DNA of 64,000 nucleotides from Desulfosporosinus sp. Tol-M (GTDB lineage Bacteria; Bacillota; Desulfitobacteriia; Desulfitobacteriales; Desulfitobacteriaceae): positions 1-64,000 of the forward strand of contig JQID01000071.1 in the NCBI GenBank assembly GCA_000770645.1, in the 5' to 3' direction. Under the pieces are notes generated by a model, which ran no database searches, had not been told where the DNA came from, and worked only from the letters and a program-made list of their open reading frames with translations. The number at the start of each line of letters is the position of its first letter. The stretch's first letter is position 1. Shown piece by piece: positions 28,274 through 39,148 of this stretch. A program made the translations under genes and the position numbers.

Positions 28274-30097
28274 CTACTCCACCGTCACACTCTTCGCCAA
28301 ATTCCTCGGTTTATCAACGTCGCACCCTCTGGCAACAGATACATAATACGACAATAGCTGGAGTGGTATAACTGTGAGAAGCGGCGCAAGCTCATCTATG
28401 GTCTCAGGAATATAGATCATATGATCGACGGACTTTGCCATACTGGTGTTTCCTTTATACGTAAGCCCGATCACGCGCGCATCCCGCGCTTTTACTTCTT
28501 TGACGTTCGAGATGGTTTTATCATAGACATCCCGTTGAGTTGCCAGAGCAATGACGGGTGTATCCTCCGTGACGAGCGCTAAGGTACCGTGTTTTAATTC
28601 CCCTGCGGCATAGGCTTCAGCATGGATATAGGAAATCTCCTTAAGCTTTAAGGCCCCTTCCATAGCGACTGCCCAATCCAATGAGCGACCAAGGAAGAAG
28701 GCGTCTTCCACCTTGACAAATGACTGAGCTAACTCTTTGATCAGACTCTCTTGCGCCAGAATCTCCTGAGCCTGCGCAGGAATCTTTTTCAAAGCAGTGA
28801 TAATCCCTTTGATTTTTTCCTGTGGTAAAATCCTTTTGACCTGAGCAAGATAGAGTCCCAGCAAGACCATTCCTTCCAGCTGAGTTGTGTAGGCTTTCGT
28901 TGAAGCGACCGCGATTTCTGGGCCTGCCCATGTAAAGATCACATCATGGGCTTCCCGGGACACCGTGCTGCCAACTACATTCGTTACCGCAACCACACGC
29001 GCGCCGCGCTTTTTGGCTTCCCGCAGAGCCGCTAGAGTATCTGCTGTTTCTCCTGACTGACTGATCACCACAACCAGGGTATGCTTGTCAATAATCGGGG
29101 CGCGATAACGAAACTCGGAGGCAATATCCACTTCAACCGGCAGATGTGCCCAACGCTCGATCAAGGTCTTCCCGACCAGTCCGGCATGCCATGCCGTACC
29201 ACAAGCAACTATATAAACCTTGTTGATTTGCGCAAGTTCTTCGAAGGTTAAATCTACTTCCTGGAAAACGACTCTTTCCTCTTCCAAACGACCCAGCATC
29301 GTATCCCGCAGGGCTTTAGGCTGCTCATGAATTTCCTTGAGCATGAAATGCTCGTACCCGCCTTTTTCTGCGGCTACTGCATCCCACTTCACATCATAGA
29401 CTTCTTTGGCAAGAAGATTTCCTTGGCTGTCTGTAACCCTTACCCCCTCTTTAGTGACAACCACCATTTCCCCATCATCTAAGATATAGACTTTTCGTGT
29501 ATAGCTTAAAATAGCCGTGATGTCACTGGCCACAAAGAACTCCCCATCTCCGAGCCCCACTACCATCGGACTGTCTTTACGGGCAGCAACCAGCTTATCA
29601 GGATCTTTGAGGCTTAAGATAACCATGGCATAAGATCCCTGAACCGTCTCCAAGACTTTTCGGACAGCCTCTTCAATGTCTCCTTCATAAAAGTCCTCAA
29701 CTAAGTGAGCTAAAACTTCTGTGTCAGTTTCAGAAGCAAACTGGTGTCCTTTTTCGATCAGTCTATCTTTTAATTCCAGATAATTCTCGATGATTCCATT
29801 ATGCACTACTAAAAAGTCCTGATTGCAGTCGCTATGGGGATGAGCATTGACGAAAGACGGACGGCCATGTGTCGCCCACCGGGTATGTCCGATCCCTATG
29901 CAAGACTGGGAATAATCCTCCCCAAGTTCCTCTTCCAGGGCCACTAATTTACCCACACTTTTGGATACCACGATTTTCTCAAGCTCTAAGACCGCTACAC
30001 CGGCCGAATCATACCCCCGATACTCCAGCTTTTTTAAGCCATTGACCAAAACGGGAATAGCAACCCGTTCCCCAATATACCCGACAATTCCACACAT
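28274..30097 (-). CDS. glmS: Glutamine-fructose-6-phosphate aminotransferase
   Basis: MCGIVGYIGERVAIPVLVNGLKKLEYRGYDSAG ... C-term RGCDVDKPRNLAKSVTVE. Confidence 0.98.
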   Translation of the reverse strand: MCGIVGYIGERVAIPVLVNGLKKLEYRGYDSAGVAVLELEKIVVSKSVGKLVALEEELGEDYSQSCIGIGHTRWATHGRPSFVNAHPHSDCNQDFLVVHNGIIENYLELKDRLIEKGHQFASETDTEVLAHLVEDFYEGDIEEAVRKVLETVQGSYAMVILSLKDPDKLVAARKDSPMVVGLGDGEFFVASDITAILSYTRKVYILDDGEMVVVTKEGVRVTDSQGNLLAKEVYDVKWDAVAAEKGGYEHFMLKEIHEQPKALRDTMLGRLEEERVVFQEVDLTFEELAQINKVYIVACGTAWHAGLVGKTLIERWAHLPVEVDIASEFRYRAPIIDKHTLVVVISQSGETADTLAALREAKKRGARVVAVTNVVGSTVSREAHDVIFTWAGPEIAVASTKAYTTQLEGMVLLGLYLAQVKRILPQEKIKGIITALKKIPAQAQEILAQESLIKELAQSFVKVEDAFFLGRSLDWAVAMEGALKLKEISYIHAEAYAAGELKHGTLALVTEDTPVIALATQRDVYDKTISNVKEVKARDARVIGLTYKGNTSMAKSVDHMIYIPETIDELAPLLTVIPLQLLSYYVSVARGCDVDKPRNLAKSVTVE

Positions 30098-30171
30098 CAG
30101 TGTTTCTCTCCTCTCCAAATAAACGGTTTATTCAAAATTCATCTCCCACACAACCCTGGCTCCATCTAGAG

Positions 30172-30211
30172 TATAAACAAAAAACAAAAGCCGTCCTGAC
30201 CCAGACGACTT
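30172..30211 (-). terminator. Intrinsic terminator-like hairpin between the ribozyme and glmS
   Basis: Minus strand GTCGTCTGGGTCAGGACGGCTTTTGTTTTTTG. Confidence 0.55.
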
Positions 30212-30274
30212 GGTTGATTCAGATTCCAGGCAACACCGGCAAGGGTGCCAAATTTGAATATACCATCCCCTTGT

Positions 30275-30421
30275 CTTGCCAGCTTACTCATTGTCCCGAA
30301 AATTACTCCTCGGTTTTAAGCAAGCTTTACGGTGACAAGCCACCGAGAGGGATCCGCCGAAACGTTCGATAACCCTCTTCCTCGTCGACCTTAAACTTTC
30401 ACACCTCTAAGGCCCTGGCGC
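30275..30421 (-). ncRNA. glmS ribozyme: glmS ribozyme/riboswitch
   Basis: Minus strand AAGCGCCAGGGCC...GACGAGGAAGAGGGTTATCGAACGTTTCGGCGGATCCCTCTCGGTGGCTTGTCACCGTAAAGCTTGCTTAAAACC...GGACAATGAG; core matches the known ribozyme. Confidence 0.93.
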
Positions 30422-30669
30422 TTAATTATTCTTGCCCATATGATCCAACCGTCCAGTTTGTAGAATATCATACCTTTTATTCCCTTATCCTTATTCTTTT
30501 TGCGACCTCACCTTCTTTCTCCCTGGTAACCTGTACCCAGCTATGAATCATTTCGGGATCAAACGCAGATAGTCCATGTGCCACTTGCCTTTTCGAACGT
30601 GAATCGCCTTGCATACTATGGCACATAAACCATTATACGCGAAATCTAAACAAGATCCAATGATATATT

Positions 30670-32007
30670 CTATTCGTCGCACTGCCTAATGATGTCAATA
30701 ACTCCCTGAGCAAGTTCCTTCAATTGATGTTGATCAGGGCCTTCCACCATCACTCGAATCAGCGGCTCAGTCCCGGAGGGACGTACTAACACTCTGCCTT
30801 GGCTGCCGAGAGCTTGTTTTGCTTCTTTTACCTTTACAAGCACCCTCTCGTCCTGCATTAAACGTTCCTTGTGTTGAACCGTAGCATTGAGGAGTACCTG
30901 AGGTAAGCGCCGCATTTGAGAAGCGAGTTGAGAGAGTGGAATTTGTCGTTCCTTGATAACCCTAAGTAAATGCAGGGCGGTCAATAAGCCATCCCCGGTT
31001 GTATTTTGGTCTAAGAAAATAATATGCCCGGACTGCTCCCCGCCAAGCTTCGCTCCAGTCCTAAGCAATTCTTCCATGACATAGCGGTCCCCAACTTGCG
31101 TTTCATAGACCGTCATACCTGCCCCTTTTAGGGCAAGATGTAAACCAAGGTTACTCATAACTGTAACAACGATCGCGTTTTGGGCTAAGGTTTCGTTCGC
31201 CTTTTGAGCTAATGCACATATAACCATGATATAATCCCCGTCTAAGACGTTTCCTTGTTCATCCACCACAATGAGACGGTCGGCATCTCCGTCCACTGCT
31301 AGTCCCAGATCTGCGCCGTGTTCCAAGACCGCCCGTTGTAACTGTTCCGGGTGGGTCGACCCGCAGCTGTCATTGATGTTTACGCCATCCGGTGTATTAC
31401 AAATGGGGGTTACCTCAACTCCAACTTCCTGCAAGACGATGGGGCCTACATAGGCTGCCGCACCGTTGGCACAATCCAAAACGACCTTGATTCCATCCAG
31501 ACGTCCCACCGTACCTTTTAGGAAATCCATATAGCGGCGCCCCGCATCGTTGATTTCAATCACACGTCCGACCTCGCCGCCAATCGGGACCTCCCAAGGC
31601 TTTTCCTCGCTTAAAACAATATTTTCGATTTGATTTTCGATCTCATCGGGTAATTTATACCCTGTCGAATCAAAAAATTTAATTCCGTTATCCTGGACAG
31701 GGTTATGGGACGCCGAAATCACTACCCCTGCACTAACATTAAGGGTTCGCGTTAAAAGGGCAATTCCTGGTGTTGGTAAGACCCCCACCCGCAAAACGTC
31801 CGCTCCAACCGAGCAAATTCCGGCGATAAGTGCCGCTTCAAGCATATCCCCTGAGATCCGGGTATCTTTACCGATCACAATTCGAGGGTGTGGATGCTCC
31901 TTGCTCAAGACGTAAGCCCCCGCTTGCCCAAGGCGAAAAGCGAGACTCGGTGTCAGCTGGCTGTTGGCTACACCGCGTACCCCATCAGTTCCAAAGAGTC
32001 GGCCCAA
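30670..32007 (-). CDS. glmM: Phosphoglucosamine mutase
   Basis: [33 protein letters not shown]. Confidence 0.98.
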   Translation of the reverse strand: MGRLFGTDGVRGVANSQLTPSLAFRLGQAGAYVLSKEHPHPRIVIGKDTRISGDMLEAALIAGICSVGADVLRVGVLPTPGIALLTRTLNVSAGVVISASHNPVQDNGIKFFDSTGYKLPDEIENQIENIVLSEEKPWEVPIGGEVGRVIEINDAGRRYMDFLKGTVGRLDGIKVVLDCANGAAAYVGPIVLQEVGVEVTPICNTPDGVNINDSCGSTHPEQLQRAVLEHGADLGLAVDGDADRLIVVDEQGNVLDGDYIMVICALAQKANETLAQNAIVVTVMSNLGLHLALKGAGMTVYETQVGDRYVMEELLRTGAKLGGEQSGHIIFLDQNTTGDGLLTALHLLRVIKERQIPLSQLASQMRRLPQVLLNATVQHKERLMQDERVLVKVKEAKQALGSQGRVLVRPSGTEPLIRVMVEGPDQHQLKELAQGVIDIIRQCDE

Positions 32008-32075
32008 GTCAGTTCCCTCCTTACTTCTCTAATATATTGATCCGCTCCCTTGCATATGTTCAAATTTTCTTCCTA

Positions 32076-33302
32076 TTACCCTTTAGCTTTGAGACTATAG
32101 TCCACTTGCGGGGTTGCCTGCAATGTTACACCCGGAGGAAGCTGCCAGTAAACTTTCGTATTGGTATAAGTCCCTGCTGCCTGGCCGGTGGCGTCAACCC
32201 AGAGTTGAATCTGGTCCGCTGTTAAATCTTGCAAGATATCCGGCAGACCCTCCACTACTATGTCAATGGGGGTAATCGATTGGTCTGGCTCAAGATCTGT
32301 CCCAAGATTACGAATTTGAACCGCTACGCCGGAGATCCCCTTTTGAATAATTCCTGGTCCAATTTGTGCAACAATACTCAAGGTAGTCCCTGCATATAAT
32401 GAAACCCCCTGAGGTAAAGCTACTTGCTCGATTGGAATCTGGAATACTTTATCTTCCGTCAGATTTGAAATATCCACCGGACCCAGACTCAAAGAATCAA
32501 ATCCTTTTAAGGCCTGAGAGCTCCCTGTAACCTGTACGCTGGTTGGAGAGGGAATTAAGGAGCGCAGGATCTTTCCTTGGGCAGGTGTCCCACTACTCGT
32601 TACTCTCAATGGAACAATCTTGGAAGAAAGCCCCTTTGTCACAACAGGAACAATCACATCCACAGTACTCGGAAAAGCGCTTAAAATATCGACGCTCGGA
32701 TTTGGTCCGTAAATGAGTTTATCCTCTTTATCACGAAAACTCACAGGCCGAGAAATTTGAATTGTTTCATTAGCCCCCGTTGCACTGATTTCCACAGTCA
32801 CATTGGTCAGCGTGCTAAGAATGGAACTCGGCCCACGAACATTAACCGCTGAGGGTTTAACAAAGGTGGTCCCCCACTGATACCCGTCCGCGGGAACACC
32901 CGTGACAACGACCTTAACCGGGACCGTCTTCTCTTGGACATTTTCCAATATTAATGTAATGTTCAGTGGCTGAACATCCACCACATTTGTTCCCACAGGA
33001 GCTTTAATATCAATACGATAGCTGCGTTCCCCTGGTGTCCCTGCAGAAAGATCAATCTGAGCATAGATATCCTTAATATTGGCACTGGGGTTGATCCCCT
33101 GCAAACGAACACGGACCAAAGGGAGCTGCGTCATAACTACCATATTTTGAGGCAATCCGCTGGCTACAAGTGGTATTGTAAGGGTCTGTTCAGGGATTAG
33201 CTTATCGGGTGTTCCCTGATTCATGACAAAAAGCCACAAGAGGATCGCAAATAAGAACGAAACTACCTTGACTCCGAGGTTACGCCGAAATATGTTTGGC
33301 AT
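32076..33302 (-). CDS. cdaR: CdaR (YbbR-domain regulator)
   Basis: N-terminal TM plus repeated YbbR-like domains; between cdaA and glmM. Confidence 0.93.
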   Translation of the reverse strand: MPNIFRRNLGVKVVSFLFAILLWLFVMNQGTPDKLIPEQTLTIPLVASGLPQNMVVMTQLPLVRVRLQGINPSANIKDIYAQIDLSAGTPGERSYRIDIKAPVGTNVVDVQPLNITLILENVQEKTVPVKVVVTGVPADGYQWGTTFVKPSAVNVRGPSSILSTLTNVTVEISATGANETIQISRPVSFRDKEDKLIYGPNPSVDILSAFPSTVDVIVPVVTKGLSSKIVPLRVTSSGTPAQGKILRSLIPSPTSVQVTGSSQALKGFDSLSLGPVDISNLTEDKVFQIPIEQVALPQGVSLYAGTTLSIVAQIGPGIIQKGISGVAVQIRNLGTDLEPDQSITPIDIVVEGLPDILQDLTADQIQLWVDATGQAAGTYTNTKVYWQLPPGVTLQATPQVDYSLKAKG

Positions 33303-33305
33303 GGG

Positions 33306-34118
33306 CTACCTCCTCCAAAACGGAATGGCGGATGAAGAGATGCTCTTGATTTCGAGCTCCCTCAACAACAATTCCCGTAACATTTTCTCATCCATAAAAC
33401 GCGTAAGCACCCCATCAATCCCAACGGAAATAGCTCCCGTTTCCTCCGAGACAACAATAACCAAAGCATCGGTAATTTCCGTTAAGCCGATAGCTGCCCG
33501 ATGGCGTGTCCCCAATTCCTTTTGGATATTCGGATTTTCGGATAACGGGAGAAAGCAGCCTGCTGCAGCCACACGATCTCCCCGAACAATCACAGCACCA
33601 TCATGCAGCGGGGTATTAGGAATAAATATATTGACCAAAAATTCCGAAGAAACCACCCCGTCAATTTTAATCCCGGTTTCCACAAAATCTTGAACTCCAG
33701 TTTTCCGTTCGATTACAATCAACGCTCCGATGCGGTTCTTGGAAAGGACTTGCGAGCAACGTACTAACTCTTCCGCGACTTGTGCCAGATTATCCACACC
33801 CGGTACTATAGGATGACGGGTAAAAAAGCTCCCCCTCCCCAGTTGCTCCAGCGCTTTTCTGAGCTCAGGTTGAAAAACTACAGGTATCGCTATAACAAAC
33901 ATCTGGAACAGTGTATTCAACAACCAACTAATTGAAACAAGCTCAAAATATTTGGCTAGTAGAAAGGCGATCAGAAGAACCATCACACCCTTAACCAATT
34001 GCACAGCACGCGTACGTTTGATGAGCATGTAGAATTGGTAGAAGACCACTGCCACCACGACGATATCGATAGCACTCCGCAACCCAAAATTGCGATATTG
34101 AGATAAGAATTCTACCAT
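33306..34118 (-). CDS. cdaA: Diadenylate cyclase CdaA
   Basis: NTPLHDGAVIVRGDRVAAAGCFLPLSENPNIQKELGTRHRAAIGLTE. Confidence 0.97.
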   Translation of the reverse strand: MVEFLSQYRNFGLRSAIDIVVVAVVFYQFYMLIKRTRAVQLVKGVMVLLIAFLLAKYFELVSISWLLNTLFQMFVIAIPVVFQPELRKALEQLGRGSFFTRHPIVPGVDNLAQVAEELVRCSQVLSKNRIGALIVIERKTGVQDFVETGIKIDGVVSSEFLVNIFIPNTPLHDGAVIVRGDRVAAAGCFLPLSENPNIQKELGTRHRAAIGLTEITDALVIVVSEETGAISVGIDGVLTRFMDEKMLRELLLRELEIKSISSSAIPFWRR

Positions 34119-34386
34119 GGTCTTCCCCCCCTTTCTTAATGCACATAAAACCTGCGGTTATCTATTTCTCCATATTAAGTAAAATAACCTGCGGTTCTAG
34201 AAAAATATAAAAAATTTATATTCTCCTCATCCCTGAAAGGATCCCACAGCACCTTCCTTAGCTTCCGTATATAATTAAGTGGGAATACCATGCTCTGATA
34301 TGTTCAACAATAATATTATACCTCTTTTTATACGCTGAGGGAAATTACTCCTGGTTTCCCAACTGTAAGAAACTCCGCCCTGCACA

Positions 34387-34430
34387 GTAGAAAGATCCAC
34401 CGCTTAAATGGTGGATCTTTCTACTTTTTT
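34387..34430. terminator. Strong hairpin downstream of glnS
   Basis: gtagaaagatccaccgcttaaatggtggatctttctac followed by tttttt on the plus strand. Confidence 0.65.
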
Positions 34431-34434
34431 ATGT

Positions 34435-36096
34435 CTAACGCTTCGGCAATTCATAAGTATTCTTCAAAGATACTATCCGATTAAAGACAAGCTGCTTGCC
34501 TTGTATAGAATCTATCGGATCGACGTTAAAGTAGCCGTGTCTCACAAATTGGAATTTGTCCTGAGGCTTTGCTTCTTTCATGTTTGGCTCTACGAAACCA
34601 TGAACGATCTCCAAAGACTTGGGATTAAGGTGATCCAAAAAAGACACCCCCTCCTCCGCCTCTTTATCCACAATTAACGCTTCGTATAATCTAAACTCTG
34701 CAGGTATGGCCCGTAAGGCATCGACCCAGTGAATCGTCCCTTTAACTTTTCTGCCTGTAAAACCCGCCCCGCTCTTGGTTTCCGGATCATACGTACAATG
34801 CAATTCGACAACATTACCGAACTCATCTTTTACTGTATCATTACATTTAATAAAATAAGCGTTTTTCAACCGTACTTCATTTCCAGGGAAGAGCCTATGA
34901 TATTTAGCCGGCGGATTCTCCGTAAAGTCGTCTTGCTCAATATATATTTCCCGGGAAAAAGGAACCTGCCGGGTACCCATATCCGGATTTTCCGGGTTGT
35001 TTTCGGCCTCCAACATCTCTGCCTGATCTTCGGAATAGTTCGTTATAACCACCTTGAGCGGTTTTATTACGGCCATCGTTCGCGGCGCTTTCAGTTTCAG
35101 ATCTTCTCGAATAAAATGCTCGAGCATCTTCATGTCGACTGTACTATCGGCTTTGGCCACCCCTATTTCCCAGGCGAAGGCCCGGATAGCCTCCGCCGTA
35201 TATCCTCGGCGCCTTAGTCCCGAAATGGTTGGCATCCGGGGATCATCCCAGCCGTCGACGAAGTGCCCGTCAACCAGTTGTTTAAGCATCCGTTTGCTCA
35301 TGACCGTATTCGTGATATTTAACCGAGCAAATTCATATTGGTGAGGAACCTTCTCCGTCTCACATTCCCGGATAACCCAGTCATACAAGGGTCGATGATC
35401 CTCAAATTCCAAGGTACAGATCGAATGAGTGATCCCTTCGATCGCATCTTCTAAAGGATGCGCAAAATCATACATTGGATAGATACACCAATTGTCGCCG
35501 GTATTGTGATGCGTCGCATGCGCAATCCGATAAATGACCGGATCCCTCATATTAATATTTGGCGAAGCCATGTCAATTTTGGCTCGCAATACCTTTTCCC
35601 CGTCTTTGAATTCCCCTTGACGCATGCGCTCAAACAACGCCAGGTTTTCTTCAACCGTCCGATCGCGTGATGGGCTCCCCTTGCCGGTTTCTGTCAACGA
35701 ACCCCGCATTTTCCGTATTTCCTCCGCACTGGAATCACAGACATAAGCTTTACCCTTTTTAATGAGTAGAACTGCGCGGTTGTACATTTCTTCAAAATAA
35801 TCTGAGGCAAAGAATAATCCATCCCATTCATATCCCAGCCACAAGACATCTTCCTTAATGGATTCCACGTATTCCGTGTCTTCTTTAACCGGATTTGTAT
35901 CATCAAAGCGCAGATAGGTCTTTCCCTTATATTCATCCGCAAGTTCAAAGTTGAGAATGATCGATTTAGCATGTCCAATATGTAAATAGCCATTGGGCTC
36001 CGGCGGAAAACGCGTGATAACATGATCAACTTTACCTGATTTTAGATCCTCGCTAATAATGTTCTTCAGAAAATTTGAAGTGGGCTTGTATTCCAT
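34435..36096 (-). CDS. glnS: Glutaminyl-tRNA synthetase
   Basis: [22 protein letters not shown] signature. Confidence 0.97.
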   Translation of the reverse strand: MEYKPTSNFLKNIISEDLKSGKVDHVITRFPPEPNGYLHIGHAKSIILNFELADEYKGKTYLRFDDTNPVKEDTEYVESIKEDVLWLGYEWDGLFFASDYFEEMYNRAVLLIKKGKAYVCDSSAEEIRKMRGSLTETGKGSPSRDRTVEENLALFERMRQGEFKDGEKVLRAKIDMASPNINMRDPVIYRIAHATHHNTGDNWCIYPMYDFAHPLEDAIEGITHSICTLEFEDHRPLYDWVIRECETEKVPHQYEFARLNITNTVMSKRMLKQLVDGHFVDGWDDPRMPTISGLRRRGYTAEAIRAFAWEIGVAKADSTVDMKMLEHFIREDLKLKAPRTMAVIKPLKVVITNYSEDQAEMLEAENNPENPDMGTRQVPFSREIYIEQDDFTENPPAKYHRLFPGNEVRLKNAYFIKCNDTVKDEFGNVVELHCTYDPETKSGAGFTGRKVKGTIHWVDALRAIPAEFRLYEALIVDKEAEEGVSFLDHLNPKSLEIVHGFVEPNMKEAKPQDKFQFVRHGYFNVDPIDSIQGKQLVFNRIVSLKNTYELPKR

Positions 36097-36258
36097 CCTC
36101 TACCAACCAACCTTTCTCACAAGTGAACCTGGTACTCCCAATTTTACCCTTACCCTGGATAATACTGCATATCCGAGGAGAGTTCAACTTTGCCCCCCAG
36201 AAAAGGAGGCACCTGCCCCCTTTTCCGAATACCGTATTACGTCTCCGCGCCTTCCCGC

Positions 36259-37410
36259 TTATTGCGACTTGATTTCCACCAAGGCAATTGAAACGTCGAC
36301 TGTCTTGTTCTCCCGGAAAATTGTGACGGTAACCTTGTCACCCGGCTGATACTTGAACAACTCACGGGTTAAGCCCAGAGAGTTCTTAATCTCCTGGCCA
36401 TTAATCTTCGTTATAACATCCCCCGCCCGAATCCCTGCTTTGTCAGCTGGACCGCCTGCTGCCACCCTGGCAACATAGGCCCCTGTCGGCCACCCCTTTT
36501 GACTGGCATATTCAGGTGTATAGCGAGGATCAATGTGGACATTAAGCCCGGGATGGCTTGCATACCCTTTCTCAATTAATTGTTTAATCGTCGGCAATGC
36601 GTCAGAAATCGGGATGGCAAAACCCATTCCTTCAAACCCCGCTTCCTGATTCTTAGCGGAATTAATTCCAATAACTTGACCCCGGTAATTCACAAGCGGC
36701 CCGCCACTGTTTCCAGGATTAATGGCCGCATCAGTTTGAATAAGGTTAAAACTTGCTTCTCCCTCAATATCTAAGATCCGATTCGTTGCCGAAATAACCC
36801 CTGTGGTCACAGAGCGCGCAAATTCTTCTCCTCCAGGGTTCCCAATCGTTACCACCGGTTCACCAACTTGGATTTTTGAGGAATCTCCAAGTTGCGTAGC
36901 AATGAGGTTTTTTGTATCCGCTATCTGAACTACCGCCAAGTCCGTACGAGAATCAGCGCCCACCAGTTTTCCGTTAATATTTCGGGCATCTGCTAAACTG
37001 ACAACAATTTTCTCCGCTCCGTCAACAACGTGATTATTTGTAACTATGTAGCCATGTTCAGCATCAATGATAAAGCCGGATCCACTTCCTACTTCCGTGA
37101 GACTACTTCCACCGAATAAAGTTCCTGTGGTCCGAAAATTAGCAATTCCGACAACCGCTGGCCCTGTAGTCTTAGCAATCTGAGCGACAGGAAAATTAGT
37201 AGTCCCTTCCGTATCGATGGCGGGAGTTGTTGTCCCACCATTTAAAACCACTTGATTTATAGGCGTCTGTTGTTTATTTCCGTATATAGACGGAACCAGA
37301 GCCACTGCAATGACCCCGCCCAGTAAAGCACTAATTAGAGCAACTGCAACGGTCGAAAAAAACCCTGTTCTTCTACCCGAATAATTATTTGTATCGTAAT
37401 AATCGTTCAT
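36259..37410 (-). CDS. HtrA/DegP-type serine protease with PDZ domain
   Basis: TNNHVVDGA, DLAVVQI, NPGNSGGPLVN; C-terminal PDZ. Confidence 0.95.
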   Translation of the reverse strand: MNDYYDTNNYSGRRTGFFSTVAVALISALLGGVIAVALVPSIYGNKQQTPINQVVLNGGTTTPAIDTEGTTNFPVAQIAKTTGPAVVGIANFRTTGTLFGGSSLTEVGSGSGFIIDAEHGYIVTNNHVVDGAEKIVVSLADARNINGKLVGADSRTDLAVVQIADTKNLIATQLGDSSKIQVGEPVVTIGNPGGEEFARSVTTGVISATNRILDIEGEASFNLIQTDAAINPGNSGGPLVNYRGQVIGINSAKNQEAGFEGMGFAIPISDALPTIKQLIEKGYASHPGLNVHIDPRYTPEYASQKGWPTGAYVARVAAGGPADKAGIRAGDVITKINGQEIKNSLGLTRELFKYQPGDKVTVTIFRENKTVDVSIALVEIKSQ

Positions 37411-37430
37411 GACTAACCCCCCTCTGACTA

Positions 37431-38261
37431 TTATTCCTTCAGCCTGATCAGTTCATGCGGCGAGTGACGCGGGGCAACATGCACCTGCACTTGCACATCC
37501 ATAAGCACTCTTGATCTATTTGAATCCCTCAGAATACGCTTCACCGTAGTCAAAGCGATTTCCGGAGTATTATTTTCTTCACTAAGATGGGCCAACACGA
37601 TTCGTTGGGTGTTTTCTGTCATCCACACCGCCAGCCCTTCAGCTAACTGCTTATTTTCAAGATGCCCGTATTGTCCCCTAATCCGTTTCTTTAGATACGC
37701 CGGATAGGATCCCTTCTTTAGCATCTGATCATCATAGTTAGCCTCAACGACAAAAGCATCACACCCTTTCAAATGACGGTGCATTTCTTCTGTAATCATA
37801 CCACTGTCCGTGGCAATACCGACCGCCATTTTCCCCTTATCCTTACGTTTTGGCCGCGAGACCTTTAATCCGTAGCTTTCCCGACTATCATGTGACGTAG
37901 GATAGAGCAAGACATCAAGCCCTGCACAGACAAATGACTCTCGAACTACCATGCGTTGATTTTCGGCAAGCTTTCCAAGTAAAGGGTTCATCACCTCCCA
38001 CAGCCCGGTTGTGGCATAGATTGGTATTTTTAGTTTGCGAGCGAGCACACCCACTCCACGGATATGGTCCACATGTTCATGCGTAACTACAATTCCTTCA
38101 ATTTCTGAATCCAGGATGTTTAACTGAGAGAGGTTATGTAATAGGCTCTTCCCACTGATCCCACAATCCACAAGAAGATGCCGCTTGTCCTCTCCGACAA
38201 GAATTGCGTTTCCGGAACTTCCGCTCGCTAATGTCGTAAAATGCATTTCTGGTTCCTCCAT
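37431..38261 (-). CDS. MBL-fold hydrolase (WalJ/YycJ-like)
   Basis: SSGNAILV...LLVDCGISGK, VTHEHVDHIRG. Confidence 0.92.
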   Translation of the reverse strand: MEEPEMHFTTLASGSSGNAILVGEDKRHLLVDCGISGKSLLHNLSQLNILDSEIEGIVVTHEHVDHIRGVGVLARKLKIPIYATTGLWEVMNPLLGKLAENQRMVVRESFVCAGLDVLLYPTSHDSRESYGLKVSRPKRKDKGKMAVGIATDSGMITEEMHRHLKGCDAFVVEANYDDQMLKKGSYPAYLKKRIRGQYGHLENKQLAEGLAVWMTENTQRIVLAHLSEENNTPEIALTTVKRILRDSNRSRVLMDVQVQVHVAPRHSPHELIRLKE

Positions 38262-38384
38262 TCCGGCAACTTAAACTATTATTGCAGCTATTGACAACGG
38301 AGGGGGTATTGAAAGTCTATCACTTGTTAGTAAGTCAACCCCTTCTTAAATTGAACAAGACTGCTTATTTTTCTGTCGTCTTAT

Positions 38385-39140
38385 TTAAGGTGGCGTAGGG
38401 GTCGACGTATCGGTTGCCGCCTTCGGCTGGAGTTCGCTTTGTGCCTGACTAATCATCGCTTGAATCAGCTCTTGATCCGAACTATTCTGAGCTAAAGGCA
38501 GGGCCTTTTGCCATTGATTAAGGGCGCCCGCCCAATCTTGCTTTGCTTGGGAAAGGAAAAAACCATAGTTGACCAAGGCATTAAAGAAATCGGGCTTCAG
38601 CTCTAACGCTTCTTTATAACTCTTTTCTGCCAGATCATTATCTCCGCTATAAAAAGCGGATGTCGCTAAAGCAGCCATAATATTTACGTCTTTTTCTATT
38701 TTTATGACATTCTGATAAACCTCTGCAGCACGCTTAAAGTTTTCCTGCACCTCAGCGGGTGCAACATCCTGGGCAGCAACTCCCGCGTTATAATATTCGT
38801 TTCCCAGGGCTTTTTGCAAGGGTACATTCTCAGGGTCTACCTTTGCCTGCTGAACCATTGCATCCAGGCGCAGCTTTTGGTCTTGGTAATCTGCTGCAGC
38901 TTTGGCCGCCAACGCAGATGCACTAGAGCCGGAAGTTGTCTCATCTCCTCTAAAGAAAAACACCAGAAGTCCCGAACCAACCATTGCAATACTAACCAAT
39001 ACCGCAAGTATTCCTGCAAAAATACGTTGCGTCCTTTTCTTCAAGAAGCTCGCCCCCCTTGACCATATAATACCAAATACCATTATAACATGCTTTCTCA
39101 AACCAGCCAAGCTTAACATCATCCTAATTGGACTAAGCAT
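38385..39140 (-). CDS. TPR-containing membrane protein
   Basis: N-terminal TM (IFAGILAVLVSIAMVGSGLLVFF) and TPR motifs. Confidence 0.8.
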   Translation of the reverse strand: MLSPIRMMLSLAGLRKHVIMVFGIIWSRGASFLKKRTQRIFAGILAVLVSIAMVGSGLLVFFFRGDETTSGSSASALAAKAAADYQDQKLRLDAMVQQAKVDPENVPLQKALGNEYYNAGVAAQDVAPAEVQENFKRAAEVYQNVIKIEKDVNIMAALATSAFYSGDNDLAEKSYKEALELKPDFFNALVNYGFFLSQAKQDWAGALNQWQKALPLAQNSSDQELIQAMISQAQSELQPKAATDTSTPTPP

Positions 39141-39148
39141 AATAATGG

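Noticed and set aside
34729-35217. 162-aa plus-strand ORF
   Set aside because: Fully antisense to glnS; shadow ORF.
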